DNA of 34,376 nt from Mediterranea sp. (in: CFB group bacteria) (lineage in GTDB: Bacteria > Bacteroidota > Bacteroidia > Bacteroidales > Bacteroidaceae), in contig JAITSN010000051.1 in the NCBI GenBank assembly GCA_031287715.1, positions 1-34,376 of the forward strand, given 5' to 3'. This document shows positions 17,138 to 25,975 of this stretch, one piece after another. The stretch's first letter is position 1. Every line of letters starts with the position of its first letter. The notes below the pieces were generated by a model that saw only the letters and a program-made list of their open reading frames with translations, was not told where the DNA came from and did no database searches. The position numbers and the translations under genes are program-made.

Positions 17138-17166
17138 AAAAAGGGGCTCGCAAAGATCCCCTTTTT
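17138..17166 (+). terminator. nrdJ terminator
   Basis: aaaaagggg (17138-17146) pairs with ccccttttt (17158-17166) around an 11-base loop, starting 25 bases after the nrdJ stop; the final arm supplies the U-run. Confidence 0.88.
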
Positions 17167-17293
17167 ATGCTATTAATCACAAACAAAACAATCGTTTGCA
17201 TCAAATAGGCTTTGGTTTAAAGAATATCCATAAATACGGTCAGCATAGAATATAATACATTGCATCATCCTTTAAACTATTAAATTTAATAAT

Positions 17294-19999
17294 ATGACTA
17301 TAACATTTCACATTGAATACCGCACCAGCTGGGGGGAAGAAGTCAGGATTCTCGGCTCAGTACCCGAATTGGGAAACCATGATCCCGAACAAGCCGCTTT
17401 ACTTCAGACGATAGACGGGATTCACTGGTCTTTAGAAAGAGAGATACAGATACCGGAAAACAAAATCATAGCGTATAACTATTATATTTATTGCGACGGG
17501 CGGCCCGTACGTGAAGAATGGAAAAGATTTTCGCGTCGCATCTACCTGTCCGGCAATAACAAAAAGCAGTACCGGACTTACGATTGCTGGAGAAACATTC
17601 CCGATCAACAGCATTTCTATAGCTCAGCCTTTACCGAATCATTACTGATACATTCCAATAAGGATAGACCCGCAAAAGGCTGCAAAAAAGGATTAATGAT
17701 AAAGGCTTATGCTCCACGCATCCCTGAAGATTATTGCTTGGCTATTTCCGGCAACCGGAAGATCTTGGGCAATTGGGATGCCGGCAAAGCATGGCTGATG
17801 AGCGATGTTGCTTTCCCCGAATGGCAAGCCGAGTTGGACGCATCCGAATTGGAGTTTCCATTGGAGTATAAGTTTGTTTTGTATAACAAGAAAACCGGCA
17901 AGCCGGAAGCATGGGAAAATAATCCTAACCGTTATGTGGCTAATCCACAGATAAAGGAAAATGAAACCTGCATCATATCCGATCGCTATGTCTATTTTGA
18001 TTTGCCGGCGTGGAAAGGCAGTGGGGTAGCGATCCCCATCTTTTCGCTACGCTCGGAAAGCAGCTTCGGTATCGGCGATTTCGGCGATCTGAAGAAGATG
18101 GTCGACTGGGCGATTTGCACCAACCAGAAGCTTATCCAAATCCTGCCGATCAACGATACCACCATTACCCATACTTGGACGGATTCTTATCCCTATAATA
18201 GCATATCCATTTATGCATTCCATCCGCTATACATGGACATGAACAAAATAGGAAGGCTTGAGGATAAAGAAAAAATGGCGGAGTTTTCAAGTAAACAAAA
18301 GGAATTGAACGCTCTTTCTACTGTTAATTACGAAGCGATTGACCAGGCTAAGTGGGAATACTTCAAATCCATTTTTGAACAAGAAGGAGATAAGGTGCTG
18401 GCCTCAGACGCTTTCCGCCTCTTTTTCGAGTCAAATAAAGAATGGCTTCAACCTTATGCGGCATTCAGCTACCTGCGCGACATCTATAAAACCGCTAACT
18501 TCCGCGAATGGCCGAAGTATGCCGTATACAACCGTAAAGAGATTGATGTTCTTTGCCGGCCCGGCAGCGCGCATTATCCACAAATCGCCATCTACTACTA
18601 TATACAGTTCAATCTCCACTTGCAGTTATTGGAGGCAACAACATACGCCCGCGAACATGGTGTAGTTCTAAAAGGAGATATTCCTATCGGTATTAGCCGG
18701 AATAGCGTGGAAGCATGGATAGAGCCTTACTATTTCAACCTTGACGGACAAGCAGGCGCCCCACCCGATGATTTCTCCGTCAACGGTCAAAATTGGGGAT
18801 TCCCGACATACAATTGGGATGTGATGGAAAAAGACGGTTATAGATGGTGGATGAAACGATTCCTTAAAATGTCGGAATACTTCGACGCCTACCGTATTGA
18901 TCACATACTTGGCTTCTTCCGTATCTGGCAGATTCCCATGGATGCCGTACACGGATTACTAGGGCAGTTCGTACCTGCACTACCTATGTCACGTGAAGAG
19001 ATCGAAAGCTACGGATTAAGTTTCCGTGAAGACTTCTTCCTCCAGCCGTATATTCACGAATCATTCCTTCAACAAATATTCGGGCCGCATACCGGATATG
19101 TAAAAGAAACATTCATTGAGACAACAGATCGCTGGGAAATATACCGTATGCGGCCGGAATTTGATACTCAACGAAAAGTTGAAGCCTTCTTTGCCGAAAA
19201 GAACGACAGTGACAGCATCTGGATTCGCGACGGTTTGTATGCTCTTATCAGCGACGTTCTCTTTGTGCGCGACCATAAAGATAAAGAGAAGTACCACCCG
19301 CGAATCAGTGTGCAACACGATTTCATCTACCGTGCATTATCTAATTGGGAACAAGCTGCATTCAACCGGTTATATAATCAGTACTATTACAGCCGCCATA
19401 GCAACTTCTGGTATCAACAGGCCATGCATAAATTGCCTCAACTAACGCAATCTACCCGGATGTTGGTTTGCGGCGAAGACTTGGGAATGATCCCCGACAG
19501 CGTAGCCACCACTATGAACGATCTGCATATATTCAGCCTGGAGGTTCAGCGTATGCCAAAAAAATCATCCTATGAATTTGGCGTACTGAACGAATATCCG
19601 TATCGCTCGGTCTGTACCATATCTACACACGATATGTCTACCTTGCGGGGTTGGTGGGAAGAAGACTTTCAACAGACACAGCGTTATTATAACCACATGT
19701 TGGGTCATTATGGCGCTGCTCCGGCTGTAGCGACTCCCGAATTGTGCGAGGAAGTGGTACGTAACCAGCTGTACAGTAATTCAATGTTATGTATTCTTGC
19801 TCTTCAAGATTGGATGGCAATAGATGGTAAATGGAGGAATGTGAACGTACACGAAGAACGCATCAATATCCCGGCCAATCCTAAACATTATTGGTGTTAC
19901 CGGATGCATCTGACACTTGAACAACTCATGAAAGCAGAGAGCTTGAATGAAAAGATCAAAGAACTCATCAAACAAACCGGAAGGAATCCTGAGTTCTGA
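17294..19999 (+). CDS. malQ: 4-alpha-glucanotransferase (amylomaltase, GH77) with two N-terminal CBM20-like domains
   Basis: The 901-residue enzyme transfers alpha-1,4-glucan segments between malto-oligosaccharides. Residues 1-105 (TFHIEYRTSWGEEVRILGSVPELGNHD) and about 130-235 (GNRKILGNWDAGKAWLMSD) are two starch-binding CBM20-like modules. The GH77 barrel follows: FDAYRIDHILGFFRIW carries the nucleophile Asp (about 535), LVCGEDLGMIPDSV carries the acid/base Glu (about 728), and STHDMSTLRGWWEED carries the third acidic residue (about 779). The long form with tandem CBM20 is common in Bacteroidota. There is no signal peptide, so it is cytoplasmic and probably acts on glycogen or imported maltodextrins. 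folB follows by 19 bp. Confidence 0.95.
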   Translation: MTITFHIEYRTSWGEEVRILGSVPELGNHDPEQAALLQTIDGIHWSLEREIQIPENKIIAYNYYIYCDGRPVREEWKRFSRRIYLSGNNKKQYRTYDCWRNIPDQQHFYSSAFTESLLIHSNKDRPAKGCKKGLMIKAYAPRIPEDYCLAISGNRKILGNWDAGKAWLMSDVAFPEWQAELDASELEFPLEYKFVLYNKKTGKPEAWENNPNRYVANPQIKENETCIISDRYVYFDLPAWKGSGVAIPIFSLRSESSFGIGDFGDLKKMVDWAICTNQKLIQILPINDTTITHTWTDSYPYNSISIYAFHPLYMDMNKIGRLEDKEKMAEFSSKQKELNALSTVNYEAIDQAKWEYFKSIFEQEGDKVLASDAFRLFFESNKEWLQPYAAFSYLRDIYKTANFREWPKYAVYNRKEIDVLCRPGSAHYPQIAIYYYIQFNLHLQLLEATTYAREHGVVLKGDIPIGISRNSVEAWIEPYYFNLDGQAGAPPDDFSVNGQNWGFPTYNWDVMEKDGYRWWMKRFLKMSEYFDAYRIDHILGFFRIWQIPMDAVHGLLGQFVPALPMSREEIESYGLSFREDFFLQPYIHESFLQQIFGPHTGYVKETFIETTDRWEIYRMRPEFDTQRKVEAFFAEKNDSDSIWIRDGLYALISDVLFVRDHKDKEKYHPRISVQHDFIYRALSNWEQAAFNRLYNQYYYSRHSNFWYQQAMHKLPQLTQSTRMLVCGEDLGMIPDSVATTMNDLHIFSLEVQRMPKKSSYEFGVLNEYPYRSVCTISTHDMSTLRGWWEEDFQQTQRYYNHMLGHYGAAPAVATPELCEEVVRNQLYSNSMLCILALQDWMAIDGKWRNVNVHEERINIPANPKHYWCYRMHLTLEQLMKAESLNEKIKELIKQTGRNPEF

Positions 20000-20018
20000 C
20001 CGGAAATTAAAAAGAACA

Positions 20019-20384
20019 ATGGAATCCTATATTTATCTGAACAACATATCCATCTATGCCTACCACGGAGTATCTCCTCAAGAAACCAAAGTAGGCAATA
20101 CTTTCCTCCTTGACCTGAAACTCAAAGTTGATCTCAGACAAGCAATAGAGAGCGACGATCTGTCCCTAACGGTGAGCTACGCAGATGTATACCGGAGTGT
20201 ATCCGAAGAAATGGCAATTCACTCCAAACTCATAGAGCACGTTGCGGGAAGAATCGTATGTAGATTATTTGCCGAATATCCCACTATCAAAGCCATCGAC
20301 ATTAAGCTTTCCAAACAAAACCCACCCATGGGAGCAGACATAACCGCCGCCGGAATAGAGCTGCACTGCAATAGAAACGCCTAA
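20019..20384 (+). CDS. folB: Dihydroneopterin aldolase
   Basis: The 121-residue enzyme of folate synthesis cleaves 7,8-dihydroneopterin to 6-hydroxymethyl-dihydropterin and glycolaldehyde. IYAYHGVSPQETKVGNTFLL holds the conserved glutamate, and IKLSKQNPPMGAD holds the catalytic lysine and the PP-G turn. Length is as usual for FolB. The frame opens earlier, at ATG 19947 inside malQ, but ATG 20019 (MESYIYLNNISIYAYHG) fits the family start and lies 19 bp after the malQ stop. It is probably co-transcribed with malQ, although the two pathways have no obvious link. Confidence 0.93.
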   Translation: MESYIYLNNISIYAYHGVSPQETKVGNTFLLDLKLKVDLRQAIESDDLSLTVSYADVYRSVSEEMAIHSKLIEHVAGRIVCRLFAEYPTIKAIDIKLSKQNPPMGADITAAGIELHCNRNA

Positions 20385-20706
20385 AACAAACACGTTGTCC
20401 AAGCCTTAGAACATTAGAGTATGTTGCCTCAAGGCCTGTCTTTATTTGCAAAATCTATCCTTAATAACAGCAATTATGGGGCAGTTATTACAAAAATGTT
20501 TCATTTTAGTATGAAAATAACCCCAAAAAGCGCCAAAAACTGTTTTTGAACATATTTTTTCGTGCTCGTTTATATGTTATATAACATGTTTAGTATATTT
20601 GCACAGGTAAAAAGAAAAACTAAGCGCTTAGTCCTGTTTTCAACAGGTAATAGTTTTCTTAAGGTTAAAAGGTTTTTAGGTATAACAAATTTAAGTAGGT
20701 ATTATT
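20385..20706. promoter_or_regulatory. Promoter region and structured leader of the small secreted protein gene
   Basis: TATATTTG at 20594-20601 fits the -7 consensus. A perfect 14-bp palindrome, ATGTTATATAACAT (20574-20587), lies in the -33/-7 spacer, where a repressor or activator could bind. Farther upstream is caaaaa-ctg-tttttg (20534-20548). The leader of about 100 bases contains the perfect palindrome ACTAAGCGCTTAGT (20619-20632) and, directly after it, the hairpin CCTGTT-ttc-AACAGG (20633-20647). No gene is seen in the region. Confidence 0.65.
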
Positions 20707-21063
20707 ATGAAACGTTTAGTATTAGCAGCAATGGCAGTAATCTGCTTATCTGCAAGTAGTTTTGCAGCAGGTAAACAACCTGTAACAGCAATCACATGGG
20801 AAGGCAACATCAACATTTCCAAGTTGAGTAGCTATTTGAAATTGTCTTCGGCACAAGCTGAAGAAGTAACAAACATTAGCATGTTTTTCGACGAACAAAT
20901 GGGAAGAGCGACCAGAGCTAAAAAGAATCAAGACAAAATGCTTCAAAACGCAGTTTATGGTAATCTGAAACTGATGAAGCAAGCGCTTTCTCCCGAACAG
21001 TACGCAAAATATGTGAAGTTAATAAACGTAACCTTGCAGAACAGGGGTATAGAAGTGAAATAA
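20707..21063 (+). CDS. Small secreted helical protein, distantly CpxP/Spy-like
   Basis: The 118-residue protein has a clear signal peptide (MKRLVLAAMAVICLSASSFAA), so the mature form of about 97 residues is periplasmic or secreted. The mature part is helical, with two motifs resembling the LTxxQ motif of Spy/CpxP chaperones: LSSAQAEEV (about 47) and LSPEQYAKYVKLINVTL (about 95). That relation is weak and is inferred from pattern only. A palindrome-rich promoter, a long leader and a very strong terminator suggest a well-expressed, regulated single gene. The function is unknown to me. Confidence 0.8.
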   Translation: MKRLVLAAMAVICLSASSFAAGKQPVTAITWEGNINISKLSSYLKLSSAQAEEVTNISMFFDEQMGRATRAKKNQDKMLQNAVYGNLKLMKQALSPEQYAKYVKLINVTLQNRGIEVK

Positions 21064-21087
21064 GTTGATATTGATTAATAATAAAGA

Positions 21088-21129
21088 AAAGGGTGTCATC
21101 CGGTTTTGGTATGACACCCTTTCTTTTTT
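21088..21129 (+). terminator. Strong intrinsic terminator
   Basis: aaagggtgtcat (21088-21099) pairs perfectly with atgacacccttt (21111-21122), followed by ctttttt. It ends the small secreted protein gene; the convergent helicase gene stops about 70 bases away. Confidence 0.93.
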
Positions 21130-21199
21130 GACTTTGCCATAGATGACAGGCTCTTCTTATTCTTTATCTCATGTCATGGAGAAAAGAAGAATACAAGAG

Positions 21200-23044
21200 C
21201 TATTTGGGTTTTCTTTTTGCCCACCCTTCTTCAGTGAAGTCCGGTTCCTTATCTTTAAAGAACTGCATCCAGTCTTCCTTCTTTTTAGGTCCTCTGGCAT
21301 TGCCGTATCCTCTTTCTTCTCTGTTGGGTTTATCCTTTTTATAGGTTTCTTTCTTCCCGCCTTTTTTCATCATCATCCCTTTGGCCGGCTTTTCTTCTCC
21401 CGCTACCTCCACGGTTATTTTTCTTCCGTTGAGTTTGGCTTCGCTTAGGCCTTTCAACACAGCCTGCGTGTGTTTTTCTTCCACTTCAAAGAAAGAAAAA
21501 CTCCTCATCAGGTCAATTCGTCCAAGACGTACACGATGTTGCGTATGCTTGTTGATCAAGTCAATCAATTGCGCGGGATAGAAATTGTCGGCTTTGCCTA
21601 AACTAATGAATATACGTGTGAATCCTGCCTCTGCTTTCCGATCGATCTTATCGTTGGAAGAGCTACGGCCATGACGTTCATAGCCCATCGTATTACGTTC
21701 GCCGCTACGGTTTTCTTTCGGAATTTCGATTTCTTCCCTGTCACGGTAATACTCAAGAAAACGATTGAACTCCAGCGATACCATGCGTTTGATAATATCT
21801 TCTTTGTCCAGCCATTCCAACTTACGGTAAATAGACGGCATGTAGTCGGCAATCTCTTCTTCGTTCACCTTTACTTTTTCAATATCATCAATCACTTTCA
21901 AGAGTTGCTTCTCGCAGATCTGCTTGTTGGTCGGCATCTCTCCCTGAGCGAATTTCTTACTGATGACGCGCTCAATCTCGCGCATTTTTCCTTTTTCGCG
22001 GAGATTGATGATAGCAATTGATGTTCCGGTTTTCCCTGCACGGCCCGTACGCCCACTCCGGTGAGTATAACTTTCCGTATCATCGGGCAAACCGTAGTTG
22101 ATGATATGAGTCAGGTCGTCTACGTCAAGTCCGCGTGCGGCGACATCTGTTGCAACCAATATCTGAAGATTCCGTATGCGAAACTTTTGCATCACCGCAT
22201 CCCGTTGCGCTTGGGACAATTCGCCATGCAGCGAGTCGGCGTTGTAGCCTTCCTGCATCAGTTTGTCTGCAATTTCCTGCGTTTCTTTGCGAGTACGGCA
22301 AAAGATGATGCCATATATTTGCGGATAGTAGTCAACGATACGTTTCAGTGCGGCATATTTATCCTTGGCGTGTACCAGATAGGCGATGTGTTTTACACTA
22401 CTAACGCTCTCGTTCTTGCGGCCAATCGTGATTTCTTTAGCGTTATGAAGGTAGTTCTTCGCTATGCGTGAGATTTCAGGACTCATTGTTGCCGAGAAGA
22501 GCAACGTGTTTCGTTCTTCGGGAACATCGGCCAGAATGGCGTTGATGCTTTCGGTAAAGCCCATGTTCAGCATTTCGTCGGCCTCATCCATGATCACGTT
22601 GCGGATCGTTGCCAGCGACACGGTTTTCCGTTCCATCAAATCCAATAACCGGCCCGGAGTAGCCACAATGATGTGCACTCCTTTTTTCAGGCTGCGTATC
22701 TGACTGTCGATGGACGAACCTCCGTATACCGGAAGCACTTTCAATCCTTCCACATATTTGGAATAGTCGTTCAGGTCGCCTGCAATTTGCAGACACAACT
22801 CACGGGTGGGACAAAGCACAAGTGATTGGGGGGTACGATCCTCTATCCGGATCTTTTGTATGATAGGTAAGCCAAAAGCGGCAGTTTTTCCTGTTCCTGT
22901 TTGCGCAAGAGCTACAACATCATTGTTTTCTCCCAATAAATACGGTATTACTTCTTCTTGTACGGGCATCGGGGAAACGTATCCCATTTCTTCAATCGCT
23001 CTACGTATTTCCGGAGAAACGCCCAACTCTTCAAAATTCTTCAT
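21200..23044 (-). CDS. DEAD-box ATP-dependent RNA helicase with DbpA-type RNA-binding domain
   Basis: The 614-residue protein unwinds RNA duplexes, probably in ribosome assembly or mRNA turnover. Motifs in order are the Q motif region (FEELGVSPEIRRAI to PVQ), AQTGTGKT (47-54), PTREL (79-83), TPGRLLDL, DEAD (153-156), SAT (184-186) and HRSGRTGRAG in the second RecA-like domain. A DbpA-like RNA-binding domain follows (FTRIFISLGKADNFYPAQLI to FFEVEEKHTQ). The tail is strongly basic (GGKKETYKKDKPNREERGYG), as in DeaD/CshA-type proteins. It is a single gene with its own -7 element. Confidence 0.95.
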   Translation of the reverse strand: MKNFEELGVSPEIRRAIEEMGYVSPMPVQEEVIPYLLGENNDVVALAQTGTGKTAAFGLPIIQKIRIEDRTPQSLVLCPTRELCLQIAGDLNDYSKYVEGLKVLPVYGGSSIDSQIRSLKKGVHIIVATPGRLLDLMERKTVSLATIRNVIMDEADEMLNMGFTESINAILADVPEERNTLLFSATMSPEISRIAKNYLHNAKEITIGRKNESVSSVKHIAYLVHAKDKYAALKRIVDYYPQIYGIIFCRTRKETQEIADKLMQEGYNADSLHGELSQAQRDAVMQKFRIRNLQILVATDVAARGLDVDDLTHIINYGLPDDTESYTHRSGRTGRAGKTGTSIAIINLREKGKMREIERVISKKFAQGEMPTNKQICEKQLLKVIDDIEKVKVNEEEIADYMPSIYRKLEWLDKEDIIKRMVSLEFNRFLEYYRDREEIEIPKENRSGERNTMGYERHGRSSSNDKIDRKAEAGFTRIFISLGKADNFYPAQLIDLINKHTQHRVRLGRIDLMRSFSFFEVEEKHTQAVLKGLSEAKLNGRKITVEVAGEEKPAKGMMMKKGGKKETYKKDKPNREERGYGNARGPKKKEDWMQFFKDKEPDFTEEGWAKRKPK

Positions 23045-23070
23045 TCATTAATTTTGTATAAATCCGGACG

Positions 23071-23078
23071 CAAAGGTA
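23071..23078 (-). promoter_or_regulatory. -7 element of the helicase promoter
   Basis: TACCTTTG on the minus strand, 26 bases before the helicase ATG, fits TAnnTTTG exactly. Confidence 0.65.
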
Positions 23079-23121
23079 CGGATAATTATTGAATTTCAAG
23101 ATGTTTGGTTCGATTATTCGT

Positions 23122-24189
23122 TTAGTGGAGGAGTATACCGCACAACTTTCGCTTATCCTCGTCCGTCAAGCCAATCCCTTTTTTCAGATAGGTCGGAACA
23201 CTACCGTAGTTTTTCTCCATCTGGCGCATCGCAACATTCAAAAATTCTTCCCGCGCGGAAAAAAGCGTCGTAATTGCTTCCTGCGCCCTAACCGGAAGCT
23301 GGTATCCGTAACCGGATACATGGGGAATATCGAAGAAATCATTACTGCGGAGATAATCGGACATAACGGTTTCCTCATTTACTCCTAAAGCTGACAGAAT
23401 CACAGCCGTAGCGATAGCTGTCCGGTTTATTCCCGTGGCACAGGAAATTAAAACCGGATAATTATCCTTTTCTTCAAGCACGTCGAACATTTTCCTGTAG
23501 TCGGCCAAGCAAGATGTCACTATCTCACGGTTTGCATAACGTATCAGTTGTGAGACACTGTCGTTTTTGATCTGTCCGTCTCGAAGTTTCTGCACAATAT
23601 TGTCCGTCTCGATCGTTTCAATCGGAATACGAACCACGTTGAACCCCTGTTCTTCCAAGGGCGGCGTCTTCGCAGTCTCTTCGGCAGTACGCAGATCAAT
23701 CACTGTTTTTATACCGATATTCTTCAGCTCTTTGAGTGTAGAGCCGGAGAAACCTTCGATCTGTGCCGACCGGTACAACATTCCCCAACGCACCTGCTTG
23801 CCTTTTGTGGCGGTATAGCCTCCGATATCGCGGAAGTTCTGGATATTGGGAATAACGGAATTACGGCTGGCCGTAACCATACGATAACGATTATCGAATA
23901 CCATCTTATAATAGTAGCGTTGCGTAGGGTCACTAATAACGATAGTGACTCGTTGTTCGGAAATATCGGCCGTCAATACCGGATTCTTTTCGGGAATATC
24001 GGCCGGATCGGTCGAAGCATAGATCTTCACCTTCCCTTCGATAACAGGAGTTGTTTCCCATTTGATCATACAATTTCCCCGCCCTACTTTAGGGTCTTCT
24101 TCGCAAGCCACAACTATAACAGGCGGATTGCCCGAACATGACAGATAAAGCATCAACGCTACCAGCCATCCAAAAAGTTGTTTATACAT
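23122..24189 (-). CDS. Lipoprotein tyrosine-phosphatase-like protein
   Basis: The 355-residue protein begins with a lipoprotein signal (MYKQLFGWLVALMLYLSCSG), so it is predicted to be anchored in the envelope. Residues about 25-115 look like a beta-sandwich domain. NFRDIGGYTATKGKQVRWGM (about 117-136) and GMLYRSAQIEGFS are hallmarks of the tyrosine/serine phosphatase family Y_phosphatase3, and VIDLRTAEE follows. The P-loop reads SCATGINRTA, keeping C-x5-R but with serine where most members have histidine before the cysteine. Activity is likely but could be changed by this substitution. The substrate is unknown. Confidence 0.88.
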   Translation of the reverse strand: MYKQLFGWLVALMLYLSCSGNPPVIVVACEEDPKVGRGNCMIKWETTPVIEGKVKIYASTDPADIPEKNPVLTADISEQRVTIVISDPTQRYYYKMVFDNRYRMVTASRNSVIPNIQNFRDIGGYTATKGKQVRWGMLYRSAQIEGFSGSTLKELKNIGIKTVIDLRTAEETAKTPPLEEQGFNVVRIPIETIETDNIVQKLRDGQIKNDSVSQLIRYANREIVTSCLADYRKMFDVLEEKDNYPVLISCATGINRTAIATAVILSALGVNEETVMSDYLRSNDFFDIPHVSGYGYQLPVRAQEAITTLFSAREEFLNVAMRQMEKNYGSVPTYLKKGIGLTDEDKRKLCGILLH

Positions 24190-24217
24190 ATATATCTCTC
24201 CATCTATACTTTTACCA

Positions 24218-24225
24218 CAAAATTA
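24218..24225 (-). promoter_or_regulatory. -7 element of the phosphatase gene promoter
   Basis: TAATTTTG on the minus strand fits TAnnTTTG, 28 bases before the start codon. Confidence 0.6.
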
Positions 24226-24324
24226 AAGATTCCATTTACACAACCGCATTACTTTACGATAATTATAGAAAGTACAAACTTTTTAAGACACATGGATGAG
24301 TGAGGCGATGAAAGCAGGCGGATA

Positions 24325-25263
24325 TCACCCGTCCGCTGCATCTTTCAGGAGGCTTTCGGCAAACTCCTGCGAAATGGAATTGGAGAATGTGCGGCAAACT
24401 TCTGCGGCGAAATCCGTTCCGTACTTCACGATCCTGTCCCATTGTGCTTCGCTTAGATTGTCTATTTCACTTTGGCGGACATCATACTTCAGCAAACCAT
24501 AGATGAGTCCGGCGTTGAAATTGTCTCCGGCTCCGATTGTGCTTACGGTTTCGACCGGCTTCACCGGATATTCTTTAGCAATTGTTTTCGTACGCAGCGA
24601 AATGTGTTCCGTTCCATTGGTATATAGGAAATTGGGGCAATAGAATTGAATTTTCTCCTTATATATGCGATCTACATCCTCGAGCTTGTACATGTTCTCA
24701 AAATCATTTTTCGAGCCTCGCACAATCGTTGCATATTCCAGATTCTCAATAATGACCGGTGTCAGTTTCATTGCTTCATCCTTGTGCGTACTCCGGAAAT
24801 TGGGATCGTAGTATATAATGGCCTTTTTCTCCTTTGCCTGTTCCAGCAATTCAACTATTTTGCCGCGCAATACCGGATTCAGGGCAAAATAGGAGCCAAA
24901 CATCACGATGTCATCTTCGTGAACCGGAGGGAACACCCCATCCAAGCGTTGGTTGGGATAGTCTTTGTAGTACAGGTATTCCACATCGTTTTCCCTGTCG
25001 AGAAAGGTTAATGATACGGGCGTTTTACTTTCGGGAGACACATTCACTAATTCTGTGTTCAGGTGATTCTCTTCCATAAACTCAAGAATCGTTTTCCCCA
25101 CCCTGTCGTTTCCTGTTTCGCTGATAAAAGAAACATCAAGCCCCGTCCGTCTAAGCGAGATCATGCCGTTGAAGATCGACCCGCCCGGTACGGCTACTGA
25201 TGGCTGGTTGTTTCGGAAAATTATGTCCAGTATGGTTTCTCCGATTCCTATTATTTTCCGCAT
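24325..25263 (-). CDS. PfkB-family sugar kinase
   Basis: The 312-residue cytoplasmic kinase of the ribokinase/PfkB family phosphorylates a sugar or sugar phosphate with ATP. VPGGSIFNGMISLRRTGLDV (about 27-46) is the substrate-binding N-terminal motif, and VSTIGAGDNFNAGLIYGLL is the C-terminal signature with anion-hole GAGD and catalytic Asp. The frame extends upstream into the SIS gene, but ATG 25263 (MRKIIGIGETILDIIF) matches the family start and overlaps the SIS gene by 13 bp, implying translational coupling. Fructokinase-like activity is plausible; the pairing with an isomerase suggests a shared sugar-phosphate pathway. Confidence 0.9.
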   Translation of the reverse strand: MRKIIGIGETILDIIFRNNQPSVAVPGGSIFNGMISLRRTGLDVSFISETGNDRVGKTILEFMEENHLNTELVNVSPESKTPVSLTFLDRENDVEYLYYKDYPNQRLDGVFPPVHEDDIVMFGSYFALNPVLRGKIVELLEQAKEKKAIIYYDPNFRSTHKDEAMKLTPVIIENLEYATIVRGSKNDFENMYKLEDVDRIYKEKIQFYCPNFLYTNGTEHISLRTKTIAKEYPVKPVETVSTIGAGDNFNAGLIYGLLKYDVRQSEIDNLSEAQWDRIVKYGTDFAAEVCRTFSNSISQEFAESLLKDAADG

Positions 25264-25856
25264 AGACTTCTTGATTTTTCTCCCAAATAGCCGCCATGGT
25301 GGCGTTTTGAATAGTCGGCTACGGTGAATCCCGTCTTTTCCATGGTTTGTACCACCAGTATATCGCCGATAGTCGTCATTACGGTTGTCGAGGTGGTTGG
25401 CGTCATCCCTATCAGGCAGACCTCGTCGGGCTTTCCGGTGCAAAGGCATACATCCGACTCTTGTGCCAGCGGGCTTTCGGGGTTTCCGGTTATCACAATA
25501 AACTTCAGTTCCGGGTCTAAGTTGTGCGCCAATTGGGCCAGTTCCACAATTTCCCGTGTTTTCCCCGAATTGGATATTAGCAGTAGCAGATCGTTTTTCT
25601 GCAATACGCCCAGGTCGCCGTGTTGTGCTTCACTGGGATGCAGAAACACGGCCGGGATTCCGGTGGAACAAAACGTTGTAGCTATGTTCATGGCTATTTG
25701 TCCGGCTTTTCCCATCCCCGATGTTACCAACTTGCCTTTCTTTATATGAATCTGCTCTACGATGAACGCCACGGCCTTTTCGTAAGCATCAGTCACGGGT
25801 ATGTTCAATACAGCTTGTGCTTCCTGTTGCAACAGGTTTTGAATAGAATCTATCAT
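25251..25856 (-). CDS. SIS-domain sugar-phosphate isomerase (KpsF/GutQ-like, no CBS domains)
   Basis: The 201-residue protein is a single SIS domain like the N-terminal half of arabinose-5-phosphate isomerases: VTSGMGKAGQIAMNIATTFC, STGIPAVFLHPSEAQHGDLG and LISNSGKTREIVEL are the expected sugar-phosphate-binding motifs. TPTTSTTVMTTIGD holds the second S/T-rich loop. The CBS pair found in full-length KpsF/KdsD is absent, and the protein ends soon after KRHHGGYLG. It overlaps the PfkB kinase by 13 bp in one operon. A poor -7 match (GATATTTG, 25908-25901) lies upstream. D-arabinose-5-phosphate as substrate is a family-based guess. Confidence 0.87.
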   Translation of the reverse strand: MIDSIQNLLQQEAQAVLNIPVTDAYEKAVAFIVEQIHIKKGKLVTSGMGKAGQIAMNIATTFCSTGIPAVFLHPSEAQHGDLGVLQKNDLLLLISNSGKTREIVELAQLAHNLDPELKFIVITGNPESPLAQESDVCLCTGKPDEVCLIGMTPTTSTTVMTTIGDILVVQTMEKTGFTVADYSKRHHGGYLGEKSRSLCGK

Positions 25857-25941
25857 TGTTATGCTTATTATATATAGGAAATGATTGTTTTACCAGGGCG
25901 CAAATATCCATATTTCTCCATAAACAGCAATAAGTTTTATG

Positions 25942-25949
25942 TATTTTTG
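25942..25949 (+). promoter_or_regulatory. -7 element of the M16 peptidase promoter
   Basis: TATTTTTG fits TAnnTTTG, 26 bases before the ATG, giving a short leader. Confidence 0.6.
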
Positions 25950-25975
25950 CGGCTTCAATTCAAGACGCAAGCCTG

